Assembly (NCBI GenBank): GCA_020722685.1
Contig: DYKH01000031.1
Coordinates: forward strand, 1-47,440
DNA length: 47,440 nucleotides
Direction: 5' to 3'
Source: Caldithrix sp.
GTDB lineage: Bacteria > KSB1 > UBA2214 > DYKH01
Shown here: positions 34,967-42,936 of the stretch, in pieces
Layout of the letters: the number at the start of each line of letters is the position of its first letter
How positions within the stretch are numbered: the first letter of the stretch is position 1
Notes under the pieces: generated by a model
What the model was told of the DNA's origin: nothing
What the model saw: only the letters and a program-made list of their open reading frames with translations
Databases searched by the model: none
Made by a program: the position numbers and the translations under genes

Positions 34967-36430
34967 ATGCCATTCAGATTGCTTTTGATTTGCGTCTTCT
35001 TTCGTGCAGCCTGGTCCGGGGCCCAGACCTTTGAGGATTTTTTAAGCCGCGTGAATGCTGCCCCCGAGAGTCTGCGCACGGCCATCGTGGACAGCTTCCT
35101 GAGTGCTCATCCTACCTGCCCGGTCCTGGAGCAGGATACCATCGTCCATTTCATTTTTCGCGGCAGCGCCAGCAAGGTCACCGTAGCCGGGGACGCCAAT
35201 GGCTGGGATGCAAACGCCTCGCCTCTCAGCAGAGTATCCACCACCAATCTTTGGTATCGTACCGAGGCCTATGAAGCCGATGCTCGCCTGGACTACAAGT
35301 TTGTCGTAAACGGCACGACCTGGCTCCTTGATTCCCGCAACAAGTACACCTGCTTAGGAGGGTTCGGCCCCAACTCGGAGCTGAGGATGCCTGCCTACGT
35401 TCCCCCTGCGGAAATCGTCTACAACGCGAACATCCCGCACGGCGCCCTGTGGGATACGACCCTCAATAGCCGCAACCTTGGCAATTCCCGCCGGATCAGA
35501 ATTTATACCCCACCGGATTATCCGTCCAGCCAAGGTCGCTATCCTTCTATACTTTTCCACGATGGTCTCGCGTATGTTTCATTGGCCAGTGCGAACAATG
35601 TCATCGATTTTCTCATCGCGGAAAAACGCATCGATCCAATCATCGCCGTTTTTGTGCCTCCGGTAAACCGAACCACGGAATATGCCGGCAACCAACAAGC
35701 TCAATTCGGGGCGTTTATCACTGACGAAGTTTTGCCGTTTATCGACAAGCGCTTTCGCACCCGCACCGATCCAGCCAGCCGCGCCGTTATGGGCGCTTCC
35801 AACGGCGGCAATGTCTCTTTGTGGCTTGCTCTGACTTATCCGAACGTATTCGGCAAGGTCGCGGCCCAGTCGTCCAACATTCAAGCCTCGCTTTTCGCCG
35901 GTTTCCGGGATAGCAGTCGATTGGACTTGCAGTTCTACCTGGACTTGGGTACCTACGACATCGCTCAGCTCATCCTGTTGGTGCGTTCCTTCATACCCAT
36001 TCTTCAGGCTAAGGGATACTCTTACGAATACATTGAGTATCATGAAGGTCATAGCTGGGGCAACTGGCGCGCGCACATTGATAACGCGCTGGAGATGTTT
36101 TTTCCAAACAACGCGCTCAATGTCAAGGAGGCGGCCTCGTCATGCCCGACAGAATTTCGACTGCTGCAAAACTATCCCAATCCTTTCAATGAGCGGACCA
36201 CGATTGAGTACCAACTGTCCGAGGAAGGAGATATCGAAATCGGCCTATTCAACTTGCATGGACAACTTGTCTGCACTTTGGTAGACGGCCCTCAAAAAGC
36301 CGGCCATCACTTTTTATATTGGAAGGGCACGGATGCTGAGGGAAGCGCTCAGCCCTCCGGCATATATTTCTTGCGCGCAAAGGCGAATGGAGAAAACCGA
36401 GAAGTAAGACGAATTCTTCTGCTAAGATGA
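34967..36430 (+). CDS. Secreted esterase with E-set domain and sorting tail
   Basis: A 487-aa exported hydrolase. Signal peptide 1-19 (cleavage near SGA-Q). Residues about 50-130 form a CBM48/E-set-like early domain (VHFIFRGSASKVTVAGDANG). Residues about 145-375 are a Fes/D-type alpha/beta-hydrolase (putative esterase family): RIRIYTPPDYP, ILFHDGLAYV, nucleophile Ser278 in GASNGG, Asp in DLGTYD and His in YHEGHSWGNW. The arrangement is that of enterobactin-esterase and feruloyl-esterase relatives. A sorting tail (LLQNYPNPFNERTTIEY..PSGIYFLRA) completes it. Substrate (siderophore ester or plant-type ester) is not decidable. No iron box is evident upstream. Confidence 0.85.
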   Translation: MPFRLLLICVFFRAAWSGAQTFEDFLSRVNAAPESLRTAIVDSFLSAHPTCPVLEQDTIVHFIFRGSASKVTVAGDANGWDANASPLSRVSTTNLWYRTEAYEADARLDYKFVVNGTTWLLDSRNKYTCLGGFGPNSELRMPAYVPPAEIVYNANIPHGALWDTTLNSRNLGNSRRIRIYTPPDYPSSQGRYPSILFHDGLAYVSLASANNVIDFLIAEKRIDPIIAVFVPPVNRTTEYAGNQQAQFGAFITDEVLPFIDKRFRTRTDPASRAVMGASNGGNVSLWLALTYPNVFGKVAAQSSNIQASLFAGFRDSSRLDLQFYLDLGTYDIAQLILLVRSFIPILQAKGYSYEYIEYHEGHSWGNWRAHIDNALEMFFPNNALNVKEAASSCPTEFRLLQNYPNPFNERTTIEYQLSEEGDIEIGLFNLHGQLVCTLVDGPQKAGHHFLYWKGTDAEGSAQPSGIYFLRAKANGENREVRRILLLR

Positions 36431-36483
36431 GGCCGGCCGATTTTTTTTCTCAAGTTGTGTCGCAAAATTTTTCAGAAAAGAAG

Positions 36484-36512
36484 TTGACAATGACAAAATC
36501 ATTTAGTAATAT
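36484..36512 (+). promoter_or_regulatory. Consensus sigma70 promoter
   Basis: TTGACA (36484-36489) and TAATAT (36507-36512) are 17 bases apart: a perfect -35 and a 4/6 -10. Transcription would start near 36519-36520, just before the LacI-type operator at 36527. It probably drives the repeat-domain protein gene at 36980 through a long leader. Confidence 0.7.
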
Positions 36513-36526
36513 TTACTCGCTTATCT

Positions 36527-36538
36527 GGAAGCGCTTCC
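36527..36538 (+). promoter_or_regulatory. LacI-family operator
   Basis: GGAAGCGCTTCC is a perfect 12-bp palindrome with the central CG characteristic of LacI/GalR-family operators. It lies 15 bases downstream of the -10 element, the classical position for repression by blocking transcription start. No LacI-family regulator is in this window, so the repressor and its sugar effector are encoded elsewhere. Confidence 0.65.
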
Positions 36539-36738
36539 TACTATCATGACTGCGAGCAGAGCATTCTATTTTATGCTTTCCAAAAACATTTTGCAAAATA
36601 CCTGCATCAAGGGGACGACGGTTACTGGCTTCGATCATACTTTTTTTCCCAAGATTAACGTCACAACATAATCAAATGAGAAAGGAGGACGCAGCAAGAA
36701 AACCGGTCTTGCTTCAATTCAACTAAGTAGTGTCTGAA

Positions 36739-36934
36739 CGAAAACGCTCCTTGGAGTCATTCCGAGCGGAGCCAAGCGGAGTCGAGGAATCTTTGCAGGC
36801 TGACAAATTACGAACGATACAGATTTCTCGTCAGCCTTTGGCTGACTCGAATCACGCAAAAGTGCACCATGGGCGCAACCGCCTATTGCGTGAACGGATG
36901 AGCCTGGACGCAATGACAATATTGAGAGTTTTCG
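36739..36934. repeat. Palindromic MITE/REP-like element (family B, copy 2)
   Basis: The core begins GTCATTCCGAGCGGAG (36756 on) and closes with CAATGAC (36911-36917). Outside it CGAAAACGCTC at the left pairs with GAGAGTTTTCG at the right, one mismatch. An internal perfect hairpin GTCAGCC-TTT-GGCTGAC lies at 36830-36846. It sits in the leader between the LacI-type operator and the repeat-domain gene. No gene is evident in the rest of the 36431-36979 gap. Confidence 0.6.
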
Positions 36935-36979
36935 GCCAACCAACGAGTGGTATCAGCTCAGTGAATAATGGAGGAGCAA

Positions 36980-38842
36980 ATGATGAAAAGGCTATTGATC
37001 TTCTCTCTAATGACTTTGTTGTTATTGCCGATCATCGTGAAAGCGCAGGGCCCGGTCCTCTGGCAGGACTCTTTCGACGATGACGACCCACCGGCCTTAA
37101 AGAATGTAGGTTGGATTTATTATGGTGAGGAAGACGGGCTTTCTGGCTCAGTGGTGGAGCAAAGGTCCGGGGAGTTGTTTTTGCAGGCTGGGAGCTACGG
37201 TGGGCTGGTAGGCGCTGTGATCGTGGAGACCAATGGTGTGCCAGAAATCGTCTACGATGCCAACGGCGATCCTACCCCAGAAACGGTGACCGCGGTGCGA
37301 AAGAACACCTACAGCAATCCAAACCAAATCGTCACCTTCCAATTAAACTTTAAAAAGGTCACTTCGTCGTTTTTTGTTCTCTCCACACGAATGGTCTTTG
37401 ATTCCGACAGTTTGGATTCCGATCCAACGGAATCCCCTGGGTACGCTTTGCTCGTAAGTCCACTGGAAGGCAAAGTAGGCATCGGCAAGTATGAGGGAGA
37501 CCTGGCCGTCTTGGATCCCACCAAGTGGACCTATTTCGGCATGGGAGCCTTCTCCTTTAGTATGGACGTTTATTACTGGGTCAAGCTCTATCTCAATCAA
37601 GCCGATATGAAAGTAAAAGTCTGGGAAGGCGAGTCCACGGATGAGCCGGAAGCTTGGCTCCTCGAAGGCGTCGACCCAGCTCCCCGCGTCGACGGCACCT
37701 TTACCGCCTTTGGACTGCTCAATCCCTTCAATCCCATTGCCGGCGACCAAATGGTCTTGGATAACATCACGGTCAACAAGGCAAGCCCGGTTCTTTGGGA
37801 AGACTCTTTCGACGATGACGACCCACCGGCCTTAAAGAATGTAGGTTGGATTTATTATGGTGAGGAAGACGGGCTTTCTGGCTCAGTGGTGGAGCAAAGG
37901 TCCGGGGAGTTGTTTTTGCAGGCTGGGAGCTACGGTGGGCTGGTAGGCGCTGTGATCGTGGAGACCAATGGTGTGCCAGAAATCGTCTACGATGCCAACG
38001 GCGATCCTACCCCAGAAACGGTGACCGCGGTGCGAAAGAACACCTACAGCAATCCAAACCAAATCGTCACCTTCCAATTAAACTTTAAAAAGGTCACTTC
38101 GTCGTTTTTTGTTCTCTCCACACGAATGGTCTTTGATTCCGACAGTTTGGATTCCGATCCAACGGAATCCCCTGGGTACGCTTTGCTCGTAAGTCCACTG
38201 GAAGGCAAAGTAGGCATCGGCAAGTATGAGGGAGACCTGGCCGTCTTGGATCCCACCAAGTGGACCTATTTCGGCATGGGAGCCTTCTCCTTTAGTATGG
38301 ACGTTTATTACTGGGTCAAGCTCTATCTCAATCAAGCCGATATGAAAGTAAAAGTCTGGGAAGGCGAGTCCACGGATGAGCCGGAAGCTTGGCTCCTCGA
38401 AGGCGTCGACCCAGCTCCCCGCGTCGACGGCACCTTTACCGCCTTTGGACTGCTCAATCCCTTCAATCCCATTGCCGGCGACCAAATGGTTTTGGACAAC
38501 ATCAAAGTCTCCCTGCCTGATGTTTCCACCAAAGTCGAGCCAATCGAATACGGCGGCATACCCACGGAGTTTGCCTTGCAGCAAAACTTTCCGAACCCGT
38601 TCAACCCGACCACCGAGATACTTTTTGCTCTCAGCAGATCCGGCTATGTGGACCTGTCGGTCTATAATGCTCTTGGTCAAAAGATTGCGACGCTGGTCAA
38701 GGGAGAACAACCGCAAGGCAGCTACCGGGTTCAATGGAATGCCGTTTCCGACAATGGATCGGCCATGCCCAGCGGCGTGTACTTTTACCGCTTGCAGACC
38801 AATGAATTCGTAAAAACGATGAAGATGATCTTGATGAGGTAG
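36980..38842 (+). CDS. Secreted protein with two identical lectin-like domains and sorting tail
   Basis: An exported protein of about 620 aa: signal peptide (MMKRLLIFSLMTLLLLPIIV, cleaved near KAQ), two copies of a roughly 229-residue beta-rich domain (LWQDSFDDDDPPALKNVGWI..PIAGDQMVLDNI), and a sorting tail (QQNFPNPFNPTTEILFALS..PSGVYFYRLQ). The domain shape, with DSFDDD at the start and MVLDNI at the end, resembles LamG/concanavalin-like sandwiches of the DUF1080/GH16-adjacent kind; ligand unknown. The two copies are identical, and so is the underlying DNA. Start: GGAGGAG lies 3-6 bases before ATGATG at 36980/36983. It lies downstream of a promoter with a LacI-type operator, which suggests sugar-dependent expression. 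Confidence 0.82.
   Translation: MMKRLLIFSLMTLLLLPIIVKAQGPVLWQDSFDDDDPPALKNVGWIYYGEEDGLSGSVVEQRSGELFLQAGSYGGLVGAVIVETNGVPEIVYDANGDPTPETVTAVRKNTYSNPNQIVTFQLNFKKVTSSFFVLSTRMVFDSDSLDSDPTESPGYALLVSPLEGKVGIGKYEGDLAVLDPTKWTYFGMGAFSFSMDVYYWVKLYLNQADMKVKVWEGESTDEPEAWLLEGVDPAPRVDGTFTAFGLLNPFNPIAGDQMVLDNITVNKASPVLWEDSFDDDDPPALKNVGWIYYGEEDGLSGSVVEQRSGELFLQAGSYGGLVGAVIVETNGVPEIVYDANGDPTPETVTAVRKNTYSNPNQIVTFQLNFKKVTSSFFVLSTRMVFDSDSLDSDPTESPGYALLVSPLEGKVGIGKYEGDLAVLDPTKWTYFGMGAFSFSMDVYYWVKLYLNQADMKVKVWEGESTDEPEAWLLEGVDPAPRVDGTFTAFGLLNPFNPIAGDQMVLDNIKVSLPDVSTKVEPIEYGGIPTEFALQQNFPNPFNPTTEILFALSRSGYVDLSVYNALGQKIATLVKGEQPQGSYRVQWNAVSDNGSAMPSGVYFYRLQTNEFVKTMKMILMR
37067..38490 (+). repeat. Tandem 689-bp identical duplication inside a gene
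   Basis: Bases 37067-37755 and 37802-38490 appear identical at every position I compared, including synonymous sites; the period is 735 bases. The 46 bases between copies (37756-37801) encode the linker ITVNKASPVLWE. First mismatches are at 37066/37801 on the left and 37756/38491 on the right. Confidence 0.9.
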
Positions 38843-38936
38843 CTCGGCAATCGGGAGTTCGTCGATTTGACGGTTCCTGCCACCTTGGCCGGCGCATAAC
38901 CATTTAGCGAAACGAAGTAACCCTTCCAGAAAAGCA

Positions 38937-38969
38937 CGGTCAGACGCAGTCGGAGACTGTGTCTGACCG
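38937..38969 (+). terminator. Strong hairpin, possible terminator
   Basis: CGGTCAGACGCAGT and ACTGTGTCTGACCG form a 14-bp stem (one G.U) with loop CGGAG, about 95 bases after the repeat-domain gene stop. No T tract follows, so termination may need Rho. Confidence 0.5.
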
Positions 38970-39183
38970 CTTACATTGACTTGGCCCGTCTTCTTGCAAG
39001 CTTGGATTTTGGTTGTCTGGCCAATCCGTTGCGCTAAATGGATGCCGCCCGGCGTTGAGTCATGCCGAAACGGGCCGTGCATCGAAAAGGCTAACGTTGG
39101 CCCGCCTGAAACCGGCAACTTCAGTGGTATCGCGGAGGAAGGCAAGGTCAACATTGGATTGATACGCTCCTGAAACCGATGAA

Positions 39184-39271
39184 GCAAAACCTCCACGGTT
39201 GGGCAATCTCGTTCCCAAACCAGTTTGGGAACGAGATTGCCTTCGCTTGCGCCCTGGAAGTGAGCTATTAC
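39184..39271. repeat. Large palindromic element (family A, copy 2, inverted)
   Basis: GGCAATCTCGTTCCCAAA (39202-39219) and its exact reverse complement (39224-39241) form an 18-bp perfect stem with a 4-base loop. Read on the minus strand, the flank GTAATAGCTCACTTCCAGGG matches the left side of copy 1 at 34586 (GTAATAACTCACTTACAGGG), showing these are two members of one family in opposite orientation. Confidence 0.8.
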
Positions 39272-39375
39272 CCGAAGAAGAAAAAAGCTTGCATTTTTGA
39301 CGCAAATGATCTAAGCTATTGCCGCAAACCAAAAGAGACGAAGGGAAAACTATTCAGATCCGCACCTCGATAGTG

Positions 39376-39492
39376 GCCAATCACAGGGTGCTGTCATCCC
39401 TGCGGATGCGGGGGTCTTCTTCTGCCGTGCAATGGCAAGGAGATTCCTGCATTCGCTGGAATGACAGCAGTGGCAGGACACCCTGTGATTGG
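39376..39492. repeat. Palindromic MITE/REP-like element (family B, copy 3)
   Basis: A 14-bp perfect terminal inverted repeat CCAATCACAGGGTG / CACCCTGTGATTGG encloses a core with CTGTCATCCC on the left and GGAGATTCCTGCATTCGCTG plus GAATGACAG on the right. The element ends 74 bases before the TonB-receptor start codon. Nothing else recognisable lies in the 38843-39566 gap beyond the hairpin and the family A element. Confidence 0.75.
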
Positions 39493-39566
39493 TTACCCTC
39501 GATAACCTTTGGCTTGACGCTTTCGGAACAAGTTACCCGCCTTTATTTGTCATGGAGGGGTAGTAT

Positions 39567-42500
39567 ATGAAGTATGCTTCGATACTGCTTTTTGCCCTGA
39601 TTGGTATTTTAACTTCTCAACTCATTGCAGCGACCACAGGAAAAATCAGTGGTGTAATCGTTGATGAAGCCACTGGTGAAGCTCTTCCCGGGGTTAACTT
39701 GGTCGTTGTCGGCACTACGTTGGGCGCGGTGAGCGACTTGGATGGATTCTATGTGATCCTGAACGTCCCGCCCGGTGAGTGCAACATCAAAGCCACCCTG
39801 CTGGGATACTCCGCTTATCTGGTCAATAACGTCCGTGTGCAGATGGATTTGACCACTCGTCTGGATATGAAGATGAAAGCGCAGGCTATCGAGGGCGAAG
39901 AAGTGACTGTGGAGGCGAAGCGGCCCGTCGTGGTGCCGGACATTTCCTCCAGCCAAGCTAACCTCGGCATCGATCAGGTGGAAGCCTTGCCAATTGTCAG
40001 TGTGGCAAGCGTTGTGGGGTTGCAAGCCGGCATCCGGGGCATGGAGATACGCGGCGGCAGCATCGATCAGACGGCCTTCGTCGTGAACGGCATCACCCTG
40101 CGGGATGAGCGCGACAACTCGCCCTACACCGGCATCAGCTTCACCGCGGTGGACGAGATTCAGGTGCAGACCGGCGGCTTTAATGCCGAATTCGGCAACA
40201 TCCGTTCCGGCATTGTGAATGTGATTACCAAGGAAGGGAAAAAGGATCGCTACACCTTTGGCATGATCAGCCGATACAGTCCCGCTGCCTTCAAGCATTT
40301 TGGCCCCTCGCCGAATGCAAAGAACACCTTTTGGATTCGCCCCTATGTCGATGAGGCGGTTTGTTGGACTGGGACGCAAAACGGCAATTGGGACGATTAC
40401 ACCCAAAAACAGTATCCGGTCTTTGAAGGGTGGTACTCGGTTTCGCAGAAGACTCTCAAGGATGAGGATCCAAATAATGATCTGACGCCAGAAGGGGCGC
40501 AAAAGCTTTTTCTGTGGCAGCACCGGCGCCAATTGGACATTAAGGAGCCCGACTATGATTTTGACGCCAGTTTTGGCGGTCCTGTGCCTTTGGTGGGAGA
40601 TAGATTGGGCGGAATGCGGTTCTTGGCTTCCTACCGAACCGCCCAGGAAATGTATCTGATCCCGCTTTCCAAGGACGGCTATCGAGACTACAATGCGCAA
40701 TTAAAGCTCACCAGCGATCTCAAAGCCAACATGAAATTGATGGTCGAAGGCATTGTCGGTCGCGCTACCGGCACCAATAACAATAACGCGGGCGCGCCGG
40801 GCCTCTTTCGCTCGGCAGAAGGAATCGCCAGCAATCTGAGCCAGGTCAGTTACATCGATACCCGCATGTTCTGCACCGATTATTGGGCGCCGTCCGCTAT
40901 CCTGCGCAACAGCATCGCCGCCAAATTGACGCACATGTTGAATCCCTCCACCTTCTACGAAGCGAGCATTCAGCGCTTCGAGTCAGAGTACGACACCAAT
41001 CCCGGCCGGGCGAGGGACACTTCTAAAGTTTATCTTTTCGGCAACAATTACTGGGTGGATGAAGCTCCTTTTGGCTTTCAGCCCAATCCGAGCACTGGAA
41101 TTGCCGGCGGCGACGGCGGCGGCATGCGCATGGGTGTGGGCATGAGCAATTCCCGTGATAGCAGCCGCGTAACCGTCTACACGGGACGTTTCGATATTAC
41201 CAGTCAGCTCAATCGTTACAACAACGTCAAAGCGGGCGTGGAGTTCGTCTATACCGACAACAACGTCAATTACGCCTCGGTGGACAAGTTCCTGCAAAGC
41301 GGACGATCGCAATCGAAATGGCACACCTTTCCCAAGCGTGGCGCGCTGTTCATACAAGACAAGTTAGAGTTTGAAGGAATGGTGGCCAACGTCGGCTTGA
41401 GATTCGATTATTCCCACGCCGGCGGAGAATGGTATAGCTACGACAAGTTCACTCAGGCCTTCTCGGCGCAGAACTCCTTGGGGGTGGATACCTTGCTGAG
41501 CAAGACAGAAACCAAACGTATTTACAACCTGAGCCCACGTTTGGGCGTGGCGTTCCCCATTTCCGTCAATAGTAAGCTCTTTTTCAATTATGGTCATTTT
41601 CGACAAATGCCTCTACCGGACGATTTGTATCTTTTCCGCCGGTTCAGCGACAATAACGCCGTGTCCCGCTTGGGCAATCCTAACAACCCGTTGCCGAAAA
41701 CCGTAGCGTACGAGTTAGGCTATGAGCAGAATCTGCTGGACCAATTTCTCATTCGCGCTTCCGGGTACTATAAGGATATTTCTTTGCAATCCCGTCTGGT
41801 GCGCTACAAAAGTCGCGATAATAAGGTCAATTATGTGGTCACCGAGCCCAATAATTACCAGGACATTCGCGGCTTTGAGCTGACTTTGGATAAGAATCGC
41901 GGCGGTTGGGTGCAAGGTTTTCTCAATTACACTTATCAGGTCAGCACCAGCGGCAATTTCAAGTTCGATCAGTACAGCGAGAACCCGGCCGTGCAGCGCA
42001 CCTACGAACGCGAGTACCGCAATAATTACCAGTCCAAGCCCATTCCCCGGCCCTATGCCCGGGCAAATGTCTATTTCTTTACCCCGAGTGACTTTGGGCC
42101 GCGCCTGGCCAAGAATTATCTTTTGGGTGATTTGCATTTGAACGTGTTGGCGGATTGGCGTGCGGGCTACTATTTCACCTGGGCCGGCGGCGGCTCCATC
42201 CCCGGCATCTCCAACAACGTGCAATGGCGAGACTATTACAACGTCAACTTGCGTTTCAGCAAGACCATCAAAGTGGCGGGTGTGGAGCTGCAATTCTTTG
42301 CCGATGTCAACAACGTTTTCAACTTTAAGTACATGACCCAGTATGGCTTTTATAACGGCAACGACTATAACGCCTATATGAAATCCTTGCACCTACCCAA
42401 AGACATCGGCGACAAGCTGGGATACGGCAACATTCCTGGCAATGACCGTCCGGGCGATTATCGAACCGTGCCTTACGAACCCTATGATCCCAACGATCCC

Positions 42501-42629
42501 GATAAGGCTCATCAAAAGCGAGTTTTGGAAACCAAGGCCTACATCGATATGCCGAATTTGGAGTATTTCACCTTTCTGAACCCGCGTGATATCTATTGGG
42601 GAATAAAGGTAAATTTTGACATCCACTAA
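39567..42629 (+). CDS. TonB-dependent receptor with carboxypeptidase-regulatory-like domain
   Basis: A 1020-aa outer-membrane receptor. Signal peptide 1-21 (TSQLIAA). Residues about 25-100 are a CarboxypepD_reg-like beta-sandwich (GKISGVIVDEATGEALPGVN, GFYVILNVPPGE), as in SusC-like and Oar-like receptors. The plug follows (about 125-225: VEALPIVSVASVVGLQAGI, GFNAEFGNIRSGIVNVITK), then a long 22-strand-type barrel to the C-terminal aromatic strand DIYWGIKVNFDIH. The protein binds and imports a large substrate using TonB energy; no SusD partner is adjacent, and the Oar-like branch (linked to protein transport or adhesion in Myxococcus) is an alternative. GAGGGG lies upstream of the ATG. It heads a plus-strand block with the FnIII-tail protein and two PorV-like proteins. 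Confidence 0.9.
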   Translation: MKYASILLFALIGILTSQLIAATTGKISGVIVDEATGEALPGVNLVVVGTTLGAVSDLDGFYVILNVPPGECNIKATLLGYSAYLVNNVRVQMDLTTRLDMKMKAQAIEGEEVTVEAKRPVVVPDISSSQANLGIDQVEALPIVSVASVVGLQAGIRGMEIRGGSIDQTAFVVNGITLRDERDNSPYTGISFTAVDEIQVQTGGFNAEFGNIRSGIVNVITKEGKKDRYTFGMISRYSPAAFKHFGPSPNAKNTFWIRPYVDEAVCWTGTQNGNWDDYTQKQYPVFEGWYSVSQKTLKDEDPNNDLTPEGAQKLFLWQHRRQLDIKEPDYDFDASFGGPVPLVGDRLGGMRFLASYRTAQEMYLIPLSKDGYRDYNAQLKLTSDLKANMKLMVEGIVGRATGTNNNNAGAPGLFRSAEGIASNLSQVSYIDTRMFCTDYWAPSAILRNSIAAKLTHMLNPSTFYEASIQRFESEYDTNPGRARDTSKVYLFGNNYWVDEAPFGFQPNPSTGIAGGDGGGMRMGVGMSNSRDSSRVTVYTGRFDITSQLNRYNNVKAGVEFVYTDNNVNYASVDKFLQSGRSQSKWHTFPKRGALFIQDKLEFEGMVANVGLRFDYSHAGGEWYSYDKFTQAFSAQNSLGVDTLLSKTETKRIYNLSPRLGVAFPISVNSKLFFNYGHFRQMPLPDDLYLFRRFSDNNAVSRLGNPNNPLPKTVAYELGYEQNLLDQFLIRASGYYKDISLQSRLVRYKSRDNKVNYVVTEPNNYQDIRGFELTLDKNRGGWVQGFLNYTYQVSTSGNFKFDQYSENPAVQRTYEREYRNNYQSKPIPRPYARANVYFFTPSDFGPRLAKNYLLGDLHLNVLADWRAGYYFTWAGGGSIPGISNNVQWRDYYNVNLRFSKTIKVAGVELQFFADVNNVFNFKYMTQYGFYNGNDYNAYMKSLHLPKDIGDKLGYGNIPGNDRPGDYRTVPYEPYDPNDPDKAHQKRVLETKAYIDMPNLEYFTFLNPRDIYWGIKVNFDIH

Positions 42630-42726
42630 GCCCGGTGCGTCCGGCGTTGTACGACGATAGATAATGCACGTGGCAAGGCGTTTTCGCGCAATGTTGAATA
42701 ATGTTTGGGCTAAAAGGCCTGTATCT

Positions 42727-42866
42727 GTTTAGTCAACCAAAAAAAGACGTCATTTCGAGCGAAGCGAGAAATCCGTGAGCATTGACCTTGCATACCTCCG
42801 TAGATTCGAAAGGGATAGATTCCTCCCTGCGGTCGGAATGACAGAACTAGGTTCAGATGACTAAAC
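42727..42866. repeat. Palindromic MITE/REP-like element (family B, copy 4)
   Basis: A 9-bp perfect terminal inverted repeat, GTTTAGTCA (42727-42735) and TGACTAAAC (42858-42866), encloses the family core: GTCATTTCGAGCGAAGCGAG on the left and GATTCCTCCC..CGGAATGACA on the right. It fills most of the gap between the TonB receptor and the following gene. Confidence 0.75.
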
Positions 42867-42936
42867 CTTTACAAAGAATTGGCGATCTCGCAATCTAACG
42901 AGACAAGTAATGGCCAATATTTTTGACGAGGATAAT

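Noticed and set aside
38078..39196. A 372-codon open frame on the minus strand over the repeat-domain gene
   Set aside because: It is antisense to a clear exported-protein gene; its length arises from the duplicated, codon-biased sequence and it has no recognisable domain or ribosome site.
39609..40700. A 363-codon minus-strand frame under the TonB-dependent receptor
   Set aside because: The plus strand encodes an unambiguous receptor here; the antisense protein is His-rich and featureless, typical of a shadow frame.
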